Below, piece by piece: positions 12,189 through 23,226 of a stretch of 64,000 bases of DNA. Under the pieces are notes generated by a model, which ran no database searches, had not been told where the DNA came from, and saw only the letters and a program-made list of their open reading frames with translations. The position numbers and the translations under genes are program-made. Origin of the DNA: Anoplopoma fimbria (lineage: Eukaryota; Chordata; Actinopteri; Perciformes; Anoplopomatidae); NCBI RefSeq assembly GCF_027596085.1, contig NC_072457.1:2012471-2076470 (forward strand). The letters run 5' to 3'. The stretch's first letter is position 1. Each line of letters opens with the position of its first letter.

Positions 12189-13466
12189 CAGAGTTAATGT
12201 TAGCGCGTCATCATACAGAGGCATTCTGGGGGATGTTGTGGGTGTCATTTCTGTCTGTATCGCATCCAAAGTTTAGTAAGAGCCTCGAATATTTCCAAGG
12301 CGAGATTCTGCTGTTTGACTTTGCAGGAAGTGCAGTTTTGATTGGAGGACAACCTGCCGTCCCACCACCAGCCCCCCTGCTGCCTAATGTGGTTAACAGC
12401 AGCCCAGCACCGGGCCCTCGAGCTGCCTCTGTGTGAGTGTGTTTGTGGAGAGGCTATTAAAACAGCACTGACCTCCCAAAATGCACTAAGTGTTGCCACC
12501 AGGGACAGCCGCACTCAGAGGAGACATGGTGAGAGGACCAAAGGGAAATTTAAATGGAAATCACTGGGCTGCTTAATGTCTCAGCGCTAACACAAACACA
12601 CACACACGGCTGCCGAAGTCTGACTTCACCAAATCTGGCGTTTTTATCCCATTTGTGTTATTGTTCAACAAAGAGCCTGTTGTGTCACAGAGTACTGAGG
12701 ACGTCACTCACTCTGTAACGGGTTTATTTATGTGGAGCGTGTCCCACATGTTGAGTGAATAAACACATTTGCAATATAACTGACTGAAGTAAAAGCGGCA
12801 GCGAAGGATTCTCGGGTTTAACGGAATTGAACTTCCATCAGAGAAACAACGCGCACCGCAAACATCCAATTCAATCCTAGAAATGATATTTATTTTTAAT
12901 ACTAATTTAAAGCAAAAGATGTTCGCTCTCCCTGACGACACATTTCATGGTAAGCCTATGTTTTGTCACTTTGGGAAAAATCATGATTGAATGTTGAAAA
13001 GGTCAACACTGTTGTGAAGCACACGTGCTCCTTTCTCTCTATCATCTCAATCAGAGTGTTTTAGTTGATATGATTTAGCTACACTTGGCATTCAGGATTC
13101 ATATTCCAGAGTCAAAAGTCCTGCACAATAAGGGATGGACTTGAGGCTTAAGTGAATTAGTATTAGACCATTCAATTCTGCATATCTGCTAGGCCGTTGC
13201 TGAGTTATGAGTCAATATCAGTTATCGCTTATTTTTTAGTTTACATGTCACTCTGTAGAAGCTACTGGAATAATTGTTGTGTGTGTACTGTTTACATCAT
13301 GATCACGCCAGAAATGTGACGCCCTATTTGAAGGTGCATGATGTGGGATTCAGGGCATTTATATATATTTGAATAACAATTTGCAATGTAAAGATTTAGT
13401 GAAGTAATGTCTATGAGCAGATACTTTAACTTCTGTGTGTGAGTAAAGCCAATGCATGAGCGTATT
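12185..13466. other. Unique non-coding sequence, no gene recognised
   Basis: A few overlapping short frames (12245-12514, 12342-12590, 12708-12941) lie on both strands, with no domain or splice context that I can defend. Confidence 0.5.
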
Positions 13467-13790
13467 AAAACCTGCATTCTCTCTGCTGTCCACCAGGGGG
13501 CGACTCCTCTGGTTGTATAGAAGTCTATGAGAAAATGACTCTACTTCTCTCTTGATTTATTCCCTCAGTAAACATTGTAAACATGAGTTTATGGTCTCAA
13601 TCTCTAGTTTCAAGTCTTCTTCAATACAGCATGATGTTCATTTAGTAAATGATGCTCCATTTAGAGTCAAACAGACCATAAAGCAGGGGATGCTTTAGGG
13701 CGGGGCTACCTCGTGATTGGCAAGTCTCTACGGCTACCAGAGCCGTATATGTCGTCTTACCGTCACTCCTGCGTATTGAAAATGTGGTAA
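13467..13790 (-). repeat. Family A repeat, 3' part with intact CTCF-like core
   Basis: It starts AAAACCTGCATTCTCTCTGC and continues in inverted family order through GTAAACATTGTAAACATGAG, CAAGTCTTCTTCAATACAGC and GGGATGCTTTAGGGCGGGGC to GTATTGAAAATGTGG. The segment at 13488-13504 is GTCCACCAGGGGGCGAC. It is nearly identical over more than 250 bp to the copy at 42407-42660, which implies fairly recent dispersal. The distal end bearing ACTGTATATAAG is absent and a LINE tail follows directly. Confidence 0.9.
13488..13504 (+). promoter_or_regulatory. CTCF-like core motif inside family A (forward)
   Basis: CCACCAGGGGGCG at 13490-13502 matches the vertebrate CTCF core consensus CCASYAGRKGGCRS at every position up to the final S. 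CTCF is a zinc-finger architectural protein with a highly conserved motif in vertebrates. Binding is inferred from the motif only. Confidence 0.5.
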
Positions 13791-13794
13791 AACC

Positions 13795-14157
13795 TGTTCA
13801 TTGGCTGCATTTGAATAGATGAGAACATAGCATTCCTGCTGCTGTCAGACTACACAACCAACTCTGCTCCCAGCAGACCACATGACACTAAAAACACTAA
13901 AGAGAGACACTAAAAACCTGTGCAATACAAATACACTGTGCAATTATAGTTATAATAGTTTTTTTTTCTGTCTGTAAATATAATATTTCAGTTATTGTTG
14001 ATTTCTACTGTTTTTTATTGCTTATTTATAATACTTTTTTTTTTTATTTCATTTTCATTTTTATTTTATCTTGTTTTTCTTCTACTATGTCTCTTGTGTG
14101 CACTTTACTCTCTGCTGCTGTAATCCTGCAAATGTCCCCACTGTGGGACTAATAAAG
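13795..14157 (+). mobile_element. Non-LTR retrotransposon (LINE) 3' end
   Basis: The segment includes CAACTCTGCTCCCAGCAGAC, which recalls the end of a LINE reverse-transcriptase reading frame, then a T-rich 3' UTR and CTGTGGGACTAATAAAGTAT. It runs straight into (TCTTA)n at 14158. The same 3' block occurs at 42030-42200 and, shortened, at 24590-24650. The rest of the LINE is missing, as expected of 5'-truncated copies. The clade is not assigned. Confidence 0.75.
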
Positions 14158-14221
14158 TATCTTATCTTATCTTATCTTATCTTATCTTATCTTATCTTAT
14201 CTTATCTTATCTTATCTTATA
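14158..14221 (+). repeat. (TCTTA)n pentanucleotide array
   Basis: About 12 perfect ATCTT/TCTTA units form the 3' terminus of the LINE tail. The 3' repeats of such elements are copied by target-primed reverse transcription, so this is part of the insertion. Confidence 0.95.
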
Positions 14222-14994
14222 ACACATAGCCTTCTTTAACATAACATCAACACGGTAACCTCGTCACATTCTGTTGAAGCTATTCATTCATTTCTTGAAC
14301 ATTTCAGACAAAAATTCTGGCCAAATCTTTCACATTGCAACTTCAGTCATTTCATAAGGTCAGTAAAAGCGCATCAGGTGGATCAATAGTGGTGTAGCAG
14401 CTCGAGTAAAGCACTTTGCAGTAGTTGATGACTGGTAAAGGAATACACTATTTAAGGTGTTCAATATATTTATAACACCTTTCAAAAAAAACATTTCTCC
14501 CAAGTTTACGCCACCTTTTAGCAGCCGATCACATTCAAATGTTTTCTGCACGACCATTTCCAGGATGAAACTAGAAGCCAGTGGGCTCGTGTTGGCCGTC
14601 AGACAGCAGCAGAGAGGCGGCTGAGCTGCTGGTGGTGTGAGTTTCCAACTGAGAGCTGACAGTTTAGCACAGTATTTATATCTGAGGCTTCATCTTACAG
14701 CTCCAGGGATGCGAACAACATCAAAAGTCTCCTTTTTTTTTGACACACTTTACAAGTTGTCGACATGCTTTGTCAAGGTTTGTTTGGCTTTGGTGGGATT
14801 TTTTAAAAAGGCTTGGGGATGGAAAGTCTTTAGAAGTTGCCAAAGGAAAGGACTGTAGTATATGTAAAAGAAATACTGTTTAATCTTGTGTTTTGCCTGG
14901 GAACTAAAAAAACATGTTGTGCATCAGGAAATGAATTATATAATGTTTGTGTTTTTAGGTGCCGCTTCTTTCTTTGTGAGTACAAGTTGAATAA
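14222..14994. other. Unique non-coding sequence, no gene recognised
   Basis: No feature is supported beyond short chance frames (14360-14557, 14637-14858). Confidence 0.5.
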
Positions 14995-15115
14995 AACAAC
15001 ATGGCAACGGCTGTATTCCAAGATGGCCGAACTCAAGGCTTCCAAACGGCATTCAACAAACCAATGGGTGACATCACGATGACAACGTCCACGTGGTACT
15101 TACAGTCCATGGCGT
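14995..15115 (-). repeat. Family A repeat, 5' end fragment
   Basis: It reads ACATGGCAACGGCTG, then CAAGATGGCCGAACTC, CCAATGGGTGACATCACG and CGTCCACGTGG, ending TACAGTCCATGG. This is the inverted 5' end of family A (compare 42755-42838). The rest of the element is missing. Confidence 0.8.
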
Positions 15116-15169
15116 AATGCCTTTCAGATTCATTTGCAGATGTGGAGACTCTTCCAGCTGATTGGTCCT

Positions 15170-15455
15170 GGGGCGGCTGTGGCGTAGTGGAGAGCAAGGT
15201 AGTTCTCCAATCAGAGGGTCGGTGGTTCGATACCCGGCTTCGGCAGTCGATGTGTCCTTGGGCAAGACACTTAACCCCAAGTTGCTCCTGAAGGCTTGCC
15301 ATCGGTGTGGACTGGATGATGAATGTTAGTTAGAGTCTGATGGTGGCACCTTGATGGTAGCCTGTCATCAGTGTGTGAATGGGTGAATGATATGTAATGA
15401 TATGTAATATACTACTGATGACTGTAATGTAAATGTAATGCTACTCCAGTCGGGC
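15170..15455 (+). mobile_element. tRNA-derived SINE, well-preserved copy
   Basis: The head GGGGCGGCTGTGGCGTAGTGG contains a pol III box A-like motif. GGTTCGATACC at 15224-15234 is a box B. The body continues with GATGTGTCCTTGGGCAAGAC, CTTAACCCCAAGTTGCTCC, a GTGTGTGAATGGGTGAATGA block and a tail of TGTAATG-type repeats. Head plus body plus tail is SINE structure. The unpaired clover-leaf arms and long 3' body argue against a functional tRNA gene. Confidence 0.88.
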
Positions 15456-17130
15456 TCTGATGGGTGGGCCAGCCCGTCCAACGTGCCAATCAGTAGAAGT
15501 AGAGGCTATTAGGGGGAGTTTAAAGGCCGGACCGAGGTGCGGCTTTTGTAATTCAAGCAGCCACATACCTCTTGTGACACAGTGTAAATGATCTCAAGTA
15601 CATTTGCATGCATGTGCACACACGTTTATATAAAAGCATGTGCAAACAGTGGAACACAGGCACAGCATTCAAACCCTCGCTGTGCAGATAACTCCACATT
15701 GGTTGCAAGGCGCCAGCTTCAGATTCCCCCATGAATCACACCTGCTGTCGTCCTCCAGCAGCATCACACTCATTCATCAGGAAAGCATTCCACCTCCATT
15801 TACCACACACAGCTCCGCAACAACCGCTGCCACGCTGGCTCGTACGGCTCCCTGGAATCACTACATCGCATTTAGCCGCACATACATTGGCGTACCACAA
15901 CGAGGGCCGTGATTAGCGGTATTGTAAATCGAGCAACCCCGACGACTATCTCGCGGGCTTGCCCGAACTGAGCCTCAGAATGAATGAATGCCTTTAAGTT
16001 GCTCGTTCTCTTTCTCAGTTTTTGTTTCTCTTACTCGCACACAAAAGCATGGCCCTGGAAACATGGCAGAGGACGCCCTGCATCTGGCTGCCGTGATGAG
16101 GGAAGCTGAGCCTTTTTGTCTGCTTAAATAATAAACCACCTGTTTTCAGAAAACTTCTTCTTTGTCGGGTGCTAATAATATCCGATAATTGCTCATGCCA
16201 TCGGTTGTTGTGCATAAGTGGCATGCAGCATTGCTCGCAATCAAGGCCTGATTATCTCCGTGGTGTGAGAACGTTTCAGGGAAATGGCTCTTGGATTGCG
16301 GTGAGGAGAGTAACACCGTGTTTCCACTCGGAGTGAATGTGGGAGAGAAGCAAGCCAACTGCTCCCCCCCAAGAAAAAAATGACATGGAGTGCGCTGTAG
16401 TAAATAGAAAACAAACATTAATGATAAATGACATGATATGATTTTAAAGATATTAAGAAACAAGAGACATGTTTGGTACTTTGGTACATTCTGCAATAAT
16501 TCAAACTATAATGACCAATTGCATTGTGGTCACTAAGTGGTGAAAAGGCGTCATATGACGTTTAGGAAGCAGGAGACAAACATTCCCTCGTAAATGGATT
16601 ATGGAACATCTTAGTATGATGCATCGAACCCCGTTTATAACAGAGAGCAGACCACATGTGGTAGCTTAATTCAATTTACCACAAAGAGAGAGAAAATGGC
16701 ATTAGGAGTTTCCAAGGGTGCAGACATATGGAGGAGCATTTCCTGAATACTTAGTTTGTCCATGTGTAACACGTTAGTGTGCATAGCTCTGTGTCTGTGT
16801 ATCTGTTGGCATATTCATCTAACAATATGTGTCATTCCGTGTTAAAAGGGTGTTTTTCTTTTCCAAGGAGAGTGGATGTTGTATGCTGTACAGATTGTAA
16901 AGCCCTCTGAGGCAATAATTGTGAAATTGGGCCATACAAATAAAATTTAATTGAATTGACATTGAATGCTATTTTAGTCTAATTGTTTTTTATGGCCATT
17001 TTCACCAGACATTTTCAATTATCACTGTTTTAAATAAGTTTGTGTTTTAAAGACAATTATATACAGTGATGTAAAATGGCCAAACTATGCATTATATAAA
17101 TGTAGTAGGACCGTTATACAGCATTCAGCT
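15456..17130. other. Largely unique sequence; possible conserved non-coding element
   Basis: No gene is recognised. The stretch 15640-16330 has balanced base composition, no repeats, and many homeodomain/GATA-type words such as CCGATAATTGCTC and CCTGATTATCTCC. It looks more like constrained non-coding DNA than its surroundings, but this is an impression. The frames at 15640-15912 and 16146-16496 have no domain. Confidence 0.35.
16877..16962 (+). mobile_element. LINE 3' tail with AATTGAATTGA end
   Basis: TTGTAAAGCCCTCTGAGGCA, then TTGGGCCATACAAATAAAAT and TTAATTGAATTGA, is a short 3' terminal block typical of a fish non-LTR element of a family different from the (TCTTA)n one. No upstream coding part is visible. 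Confidence 0.65.
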
Positions 17131-17543
17131 GTACTACCCTGAGCCTTCCACTTAGCACTTATTGTATCCGTATTAGTTTGTATCTGCACTTTTGCTCTGG
17201 TTTATGCTTTTAGCCTTCCTCGTAGCACTTATTGCATTCATATTAGTTTATTGCACTTATTGTATTCGTATTTGTTTACTGCACTTATCCTATTCGTAGT
17301 AGTTTGTAGCACTTATTGTATTCGTATTAGTTTGTTGCAATTATTGTTTTCGTAGTAATCTGCCTCTGCACTATACTTTTGCTCTGGTTTATGCTTTTAG
17401 ATGCTTGTTTAAGAAAGGAGATGCACTTATGACTTCTGGTGACTAGTAGTTCTCTTGAATACCTATGTTGAATACACTTCCTGTAAGTCGCTTTGGATAA
17501 AAGCGTCTGCTAAATGACTGTAATGTAATGTAATGTAATGTAT
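17131..17543 (+). repeat. Dispersed element with internal tandem units and SINE-like tail
   Basis: It starts GTACTACCCTGAGCCTT. It then carries several variants of a unit like GCACTTATTGTATTCGTATT followed by AGTTTGT, and ends TCGCTTTGGATAAAAGCGTC, GCTAAATGACTG and (TAATG)n. The same organisation occurs in reverse at 20203-20625, which also keeps the missing 5' part. The internal unit number and spacing differ between the two copies, which points to expansion or contraction after insertion. Confidence 0.8.
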
Positions 17544-17739
17544 ATATATTTCTATCATAACCATGAATGATGAACAATGAATTTTGTATTGTGTTGTACT
17601 GTACTGTACAGTGTTGTACTATATCGTGTTTGCTGTTGAATTGTACTGCTATTATAATATGAAAATATTCATTATATTTATAATATTAGGCCACTAAATT
17701 GCAATAACCTGCCCAGGGACTACGGACGAAAATTAATTA

Positions 17740-17800
17740 TTTAGAGTCAAATAGACCATGAAGCAGGGTATGCTTTAGGGCGGGGCTACTGTGATTGACA
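17740..17800 (-). repeat. Family A fragment
   Basis: TTTAGAGTCAAATAGACC, then GGGTATGCTTTAGGGCGGGG, then CTACTGTGATTGACA matches the middle of family A (compare 13660-13720 and 42601-42662). Both ends are missing. Confidence 0.75.
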
Positions 17801-20202
17801 CGCTGCTGACACGGTGTTGTCTGGTCTTGGAGTTGTTTTAACGCTTTAAAATTTATTTTAGATTATTATAATAATTATTGAGTAATGTGATGTGAAAATT
17901 CACTTTGCATTTGTAGCATAAGACTACTCTTAAATATTTAACCAACATAAAAAAATAAAAGCTCCCAAAACAACATTGTATGAGTATAGAGAAACTTTAA
18001 TTACATTAAGGATCTTTTTGGAAACCTTCTTTAGAAAAGTTCATAAGATTTATTTGACGCTTTGGAAATTGGATTCAATCATAAAGAGCTATCAATTTTA
18101 ATTTGGACACACTGCCACTCTGAAAAAACTAGTGCGTGGACCTTGATTAACATTATTTTTGGATGAGCTAGCAACTTCTTTCCCCTTCAAGTTAGTCTCA
18201 AGTTGACAGTCACTTCCTCTTTTCTTGGACCTGGCAACCAAGATAATACATAAGCCTTTGTCCTCCTGACCATCACCCTCCTCTCTCCCTTCATCTCACC
18301 CTGTTTGTGTTTTTCCTTGTTCTTCGTTTTTTAATGAGTCCCTCCAGCCACCATCCTTTGAAGCTTTAAGCCAAGCAATTAACATACAGAAGAAGCTGTA
18401 TGCGCAAATTCCTGTATAGAAATTGGCATGTACACTTCCATCCGCCTTCAAAGCAATCCACACGACACAGTGCACTTTACTTTTGAACAAAGTGACATTT
18501 TCTATTCTTTTTTTTCTTTCTACTCGCAGACTTCATAAGAGGTAGCCACTGCGCTGTGAGTGCTCCGGCATTTGTCATGGGAAAGGTTTGTACCTTCATG
18601 AGACAGAAAGTTCCCAAAGAGTTTTCATAAGTTGCACAAAGAAAGTATTTTTTATCCCTGACAATCATCATAATGTATTTTTCTTCCCTGCCAGCTGGGA
18701 TCTTGATTGTATTGACCTTTCATTTAGAAAAGCTATATTCTGGCATCAGAGTGACACAAACGTATATAGTTTGTATATCAAAGACTTATGATATATATAT
18801 ATATTATTTATCATTTTGAAGTGGCCTTTGATTGGTTACTTTGTCAGAACTGCAGCTCTGGTTTGTGGTGGAGAAATCTGTTTCTAAACTCCTTTCTTAC
18901 GGCTCAATAAGATAGCTGTCATGTACATATTCAGGGCTGATGAACAGCTTTGTTAACCCACTATAACAGCACTGTAGAACAAGGCTACAACTGTGTACTG
19001 GCACTCCCATAATCACTATAAAGTCTAAGAATAAATGGATCTGTATTGGTGCCTCGTTCAATGACCCGCCCACAGCACCATTTGATTGGTTTCATGTTGA
19101 GAGTATTAGCTTATAAACACAAGTAAGCGGAGCTGTGTGTTTAATGTAGGGAAGCAGATAGTGCTGAGATGGCAAAAGACATCAAAAATGTAACAGAAAT
19201 ATACACAGTAACAGTAATACAAACACCCAGTGATTCCACTGGTAACGTTGGGACATTTTTCAGACTATTGGGGTTCTTGAGGAATTGGCCGTAGGAACAA
19301 TGGCATGGTTACGTAGGAGTTTGTGATCTGAGGGATCACAGACAAAACAGTGTCAGCCATCCATGGGGACATACAACGTAGCCGCAAGGACTAGAAAATG
19401 CTGGTTGAACTAACACGATAAACCGTAACAAAGGGGCGTTCCGTGATGGTCACCGATCCATCAGCTCATTCTGTCTTTGATCCTCTTTCTCTCTCGGTAT
19501 CACCTCAGGAGTCAGAAGCTTACACTGTTACATTTTCGCGGTTTTCAGTCACACTGTGACACCGACTGCTTTATCGTGTTCACACGACAACATGAAGAGG
19601 AAGTGAGCTGGAAGCGATTAGCCGAGATTGGAAAAGGAGGAGAGGTTGGAAAGAGAGACAGATTACGTTTGATTACTCATGTCAGATCCAATCACAGTCA
19701 TATCACGGAGCTGATGAACTCATACAGTTTCTGACAGCAGTGAAATTACAATTTGAATATATTAAAATTAAGATCTGAGGGTTAAAAGTGTGTGTGTGTG
19801 AACCATGATGTGTGTGTTCCTGGGGCGTAATCATGACATACTTTAGGGGGGTCCAGACTTTTAGAGATACATATACTTATATATAATAACTTCCAGTGCA
19901 ACGGTGAACGTCATTAACAACAATGCATTGAAGTTCAAAATCTGGTTTCAAAGAATTGTAAATTCCTCAGTTCTAAGTTCAACAAAACTCTAAAAAAGAC
20001 GTTTCAAGGAGAACAAAATGTTACAATTAACTTTTCTGAAGGGAAAACATACTTTCAACGCGTTAAAGTTGTAAAATTTGTGATCATAAAGTATTCACAT
20101 CGTACACATAACATTGCCAAAAACCATGTAGGATTTTTAATTTTCAAAATCATTTTCAGCCCCAAATTGCAGCCCTTTTGTATGCTGACCATTTTCTGTG
20201 GA
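17801..20202. other. Non-coding, no gene recognised
   Basis: No gene is supported. The part at 19254-19350 (ACTATTGGGGTTCTTGAGG, AACAATGGCATGGTTACG) matches the segment at 58688-58740 just before the 16-bp minisatellite, so a diverged dispersed repeat is shared by the two loci. Confidence 0.5.
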
Positions 20203-20625
20203 TTACATTACATTACATTACATTACAATCATTTAGCAGACGCTTTTATCCAAAGCGACTTACAGGAAGTGTATTCAACATAGGTATTCAAGAGAACTAC
20301 TAGTCACCAGAAGTCATAAGTGCATCTCCTTTCTTAAACAAGCATCTAAGAGCATAAACCAGAGCAAAAGTATAGTGCAGAGGCAAATTACTACGAAAAC
20401 AATAAGTGCAACAGACTAATACGAATATAATAAGTGCTACAAACTACTACGAATACAATAATTGCAGCGAACTAATACGAATGCAATAAGTGCTACGAGG
20501 AAGGCTCAGGGTAGTACTTCTTGAAGAGGTGAGTTTAAAGATGGGCAGCGACTCTGCTGTCCTGAGGTCAGTGGGGAGTTCATTCCTCCACTGAGGGGCC
20601 AGGAGAGCATTGTCTGGTGACAAAC
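20203..20625 (-). repeat. Second copy of the internal-tandem element, inverted
   Basis: It starts (ATTAC)n, then ATTTAGCAGACGCTTTTATC, AAAGCGACTTACAGGAAGTG, units like ACTAATACGAATGCAATAAG, CTACGAGGAAGGCTCAGGG, and AGTTCATTCCTCCACTGAGG as the distal end. It is more complete than the copy at 17131. The frame at 20506-20709 inside it is not a gene. Confidence 0.8.
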
Positions 20626-21449
20626 GCGTGTGATTACTTCTTTACTTCGCTGCAAAAGCTTTAATTTGTTCTCAGGTACACACACACACAAAAACACAAA
20701 TAAACACAAAGACCCTTCCAGCGGCTAATGGAAAAACTCCACATCTAATTAAAATGTGAAAAGAGTCTTTCGGTATGGACGTTGAGCACGAAAGCCCCCC
20801 CCCCGCTGACCCACTTCAATACGCAGGTAGGGCACAGTAACTTTAATTAGAGCGCTCCCCCCAATTGTATTTCAACAAGCAAAGAGTGTCGTCTCCAGAG
20901 ACGCTCGGCTTTGTTCTATACTTGCAGGTGAAAAAAGAGCTACGTTCTTTATGCATGTGTTTTAAAAAAAAAGGTAAATCTTGATGGCGCTCCTAAATGT
21001 GCATGGTCAGCAACCATTGTGCCTCTGAATCAGCTCTGACTCATAAACGCTCACAAGGTTGAACTAACATGTTCTCACTTTTTCTCCATTTTCCTTTCCT
21101 TTTCTCCATTCACTCCATATTCTATTCATCATCTTCCCCTTCGAGTCCTACTGCTTTCCTCTCCATCTCTCCTCCTCCTCCTCCTCCTCCATTCCTTGGC
21201 CTCTCTGCTAATTGGCTCCTTTGCCATCCACCATTTAGAGATGAGAGAACCAGCATTTAGCCATCAACACTCACGATAATAGACATCTCCAGGCCACGGT
21301 GCCCGGCCCTCTGCTTTTTCATCGAATTGAAGTGTCCCCTTTCACACAGAATCAAAAGGAGTTCACAGGGAATGTTGAAGCCGTGGATATCAAGCACACA
21401 AATTATTCACATACAAAAAAAAACACATACAGAACTGTGAATGCCGTGG

Positions 21450-21451
<2 letters not shown>
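20626..21451. other. Non-coding, pyrimidine-rich in part
   Basis: No gene is recognised. The stretch 21069-21190 is strongly pyrimidine-rich and contains a (CTC)n run at about 21171-21190. That keeps a short frame open there without evidence of a gene. Confidence 0.5.

Positions 21452-21535
<84 letters not shown>
21452..21535 (+). repeat. (AC)n microsatellite, about 42 units
   Basis: An uninterrupted AC array. The Thr-His frames 21299-21568 and 21441-21770 are read-throughs of it. Confidence 0.98.
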
Positions 21536-21538
<3 letters not shown>

Positions 21539-22077
21539 TGTCGGCCCACGTTCGGCCCTTCACCATAATGTGGACAGACCTTCGGCCCCCCGAGGGCAGA
21601 CGATTGTGTTAAATAGCATCACTGTCAGAGTGCAGCCTGCGCTCCACATTCACTGGTCCGGCACACTCACACAGCGCTGGTGCAGCAGTAAAAGAAAAGC
21701 CCCCCCCCCACCATCACTCCCACCACTCGAGGCTATGTTCTACATGTTATCCTTGATTCGACCTCACTGACATTCTGATTGTGTCATCGTACGGATGGCT
21801 GAAGAAGAACGGCCGGAGTGGTTTGGGGTGAAAAGCTGACAAAAGCTGGCATGCTTGTAAGGATATGAAAATACAAAAAAACGTTCAAAGGCTTAAAGAC
21901 ACTCTACAGCTTCTGCTTCATATATTTACAAATCTGGATATTTCAGTTCACAGCACCATAACTGTCTATGTTTTGACGTTTGCACGCTAACCAGCAGGAT
22001 GAGCACAACGCCAAAGGTTAGCATTACTGGGAATCGGCTGCAATGAGGCAACGTTTTGACATTATCAGTGTTTGTGC

Positions 22078-22104
22078 TTTTTTTTTTTTTTTTTTTTTTT
22101 TTTT
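22078..22104 (+). repeat. Poly-T run
   Basis: 27 consecutive T, 20 bp upstream of a family A copy. It could be the reverse poly-A tail of a retroposed segment, but no such segment is recognisable. Confidence 0.95.
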
Positions 22105-22124
22105 GCCAAAGCCCTGTGATGTGT

Positions 22125-22447
22125 CCATAGACTGCAAATAGTAAGTGGACGTAGTGAACATGACGTCACCCGTTGTGGACCACAAGAGGCCGGAGCTTAG
22201 CTCAACCAAACTCTGAATTAGACATTTTTTAAGAAAAACTACATTTTACGATTAACTTCTTGAAGTGCTTTATGGTCTGTTTGACTCTAAATGGAGCATC
22301 ATTTACTAAATGAACATCATGCTGTATTGAAGAAGACTTGAAACTAGAGATTGAGACCATAAACTCATGTTTACAATGTTTACTGAGGGAATAAATCAAG
22401 AGAGAAGTAGAGTCATTTTCTCATAGACTTCTATACAACTAGTAGTC
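22125..22447 (+). repeat. Family A repeat with internal deletion
   Basis: The 5' end (CCATAGACTGCAAATAGTAAG, then GGACGTAGTGAACATGACG) joins, after diverged sequence, to the 3' half (TTTATGGTCTGTTTGACTC to CTTCTATACAACTAG). The middle part is missing, as is the terminal CTCF-like segment. The 3' half is nearly identical to the copy at 27031-27195. Confidence 0.85.
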
Positions 22448-22657
22448 TTTTTTTTTTTTGTCTGTGAACGTGTTTTGTCTCAATTTAACCCGTTAATTAG
22501 GGGGTTGAAACTCGAGGGGTGTAAATTTCTGCTCCTTGTTTACGGAGACCTCAGGGCTCAAAAAATGCTCAATATTGCTAAACACACAATTCAGACATCC
22601 TGCTCGACGCGAAACTCCTCCCTCCTTCCTCCTAAAATGTGTTTTAGTTTAATGAGG

Positions 22658-22660
<3 letters not shown>

Positions 22661-22692
<32 letters not shown>
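22661..22692 (+). repeat. Poly-T run
   Basis: 32 consecutive T, the longest homopolymer in the window, lying between two related family A segments. Confidence 0.95.
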
Positions 22693-22693
<1 letters not shown>

Positions 22694-22871
22694 TAGATAT
22701 GGTAAAATTAAGCGAGCTGATTGTGCCTCTGGATGTTGTGGTTTTCTGACATATCTGGGACTTCCACCACATGTACAAAGCTAAGGTTATTTCGGCCATG
22801 GTTGATGAAACGTTGGTATCCATGGAGATAAGCCCCTTCTTCTTCCGGGGTGTCTAGCAAGTAATGCAAGG

Positions 22872-23040
22872 CCAAACTCATGTTTACAGTGATTAACAAG
22901 GTAATAAATCAAGAGAGAAGTAGAGTCATTTTCTCATAGACTTCTATACAACCAGACTTCTTTGCCTTTTTTTAAAGTACTTTGTCTGTGAACTTTGTCT
23001 TGTTTTTAATTTACAATGTTAACTACGTGGTTGAAACTGC
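22872..23040 (+). repeat. Family A 3' fragment plus shared flank
   Basis: CAAACTCATGTTTACAGTG to TATACAACCAGACTTC is family A. The following TTTGTCTGTGAAC and GTGGTTGAAACTG words also follow the family A copy at 22447 (22456-22510). The similarity therefore extends beyond the repeat itself, which suggests a local duplication and not two independent insertions. Confidence 0.7.
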
Positions 23041-23074
23041 AACCGCATAATTGAGAAAGCAGATTAGTTTTATA

Positions 23075-23226
23075 GGAAAGTAATTTTGTAGAAATTTCAG
23101 TGTCAGCTTTTATCCTTTGACCTTTTCCTAAGCACAACAAAAGGTCACTACAACATGCAGAGCCGGGGATCGAACTGCCAACCTTGTGGCCTTCTGCTCT
23201 AACCCATTGGTCCCAAGAAGCCCCCC
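23075..23226 (-). mobile_element. tRNA-derived SINE, second type
   Basis: On the minus strand GACCAATGGGTTAGAGCAG (box A-like) is followed by GCAGTTCGATCCCCGGCTC (box B) and a body starting TGCATGTTGTAGTGACC. The head differs from the GGGGCGGCTGTGG family at 15170, so this is either another SINE type or a strongly diverged one. Confidence 0.65.

Noticed and set aside
15170..15245. Possible tRNA gene (box A and box B present)
   Set aside because: It is followed by a long SINE body and tail, recurs at several loci and lacks convincing paired arms, so it was called a SINE head. The same applies at 23150-23226, 24868 and 32997.
18530..18585. Possible small exon after a strong TTTCTTTCTACTCGCAG acceptor, with GTGAGT at 18556 or GTTTGT at 18586
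   Set aside because: Two of the three frames hit stops within a few codons, the donor choice is ambiguous, and flanking sequence shows no sign of constraint. It is weaker than the case at 28211.
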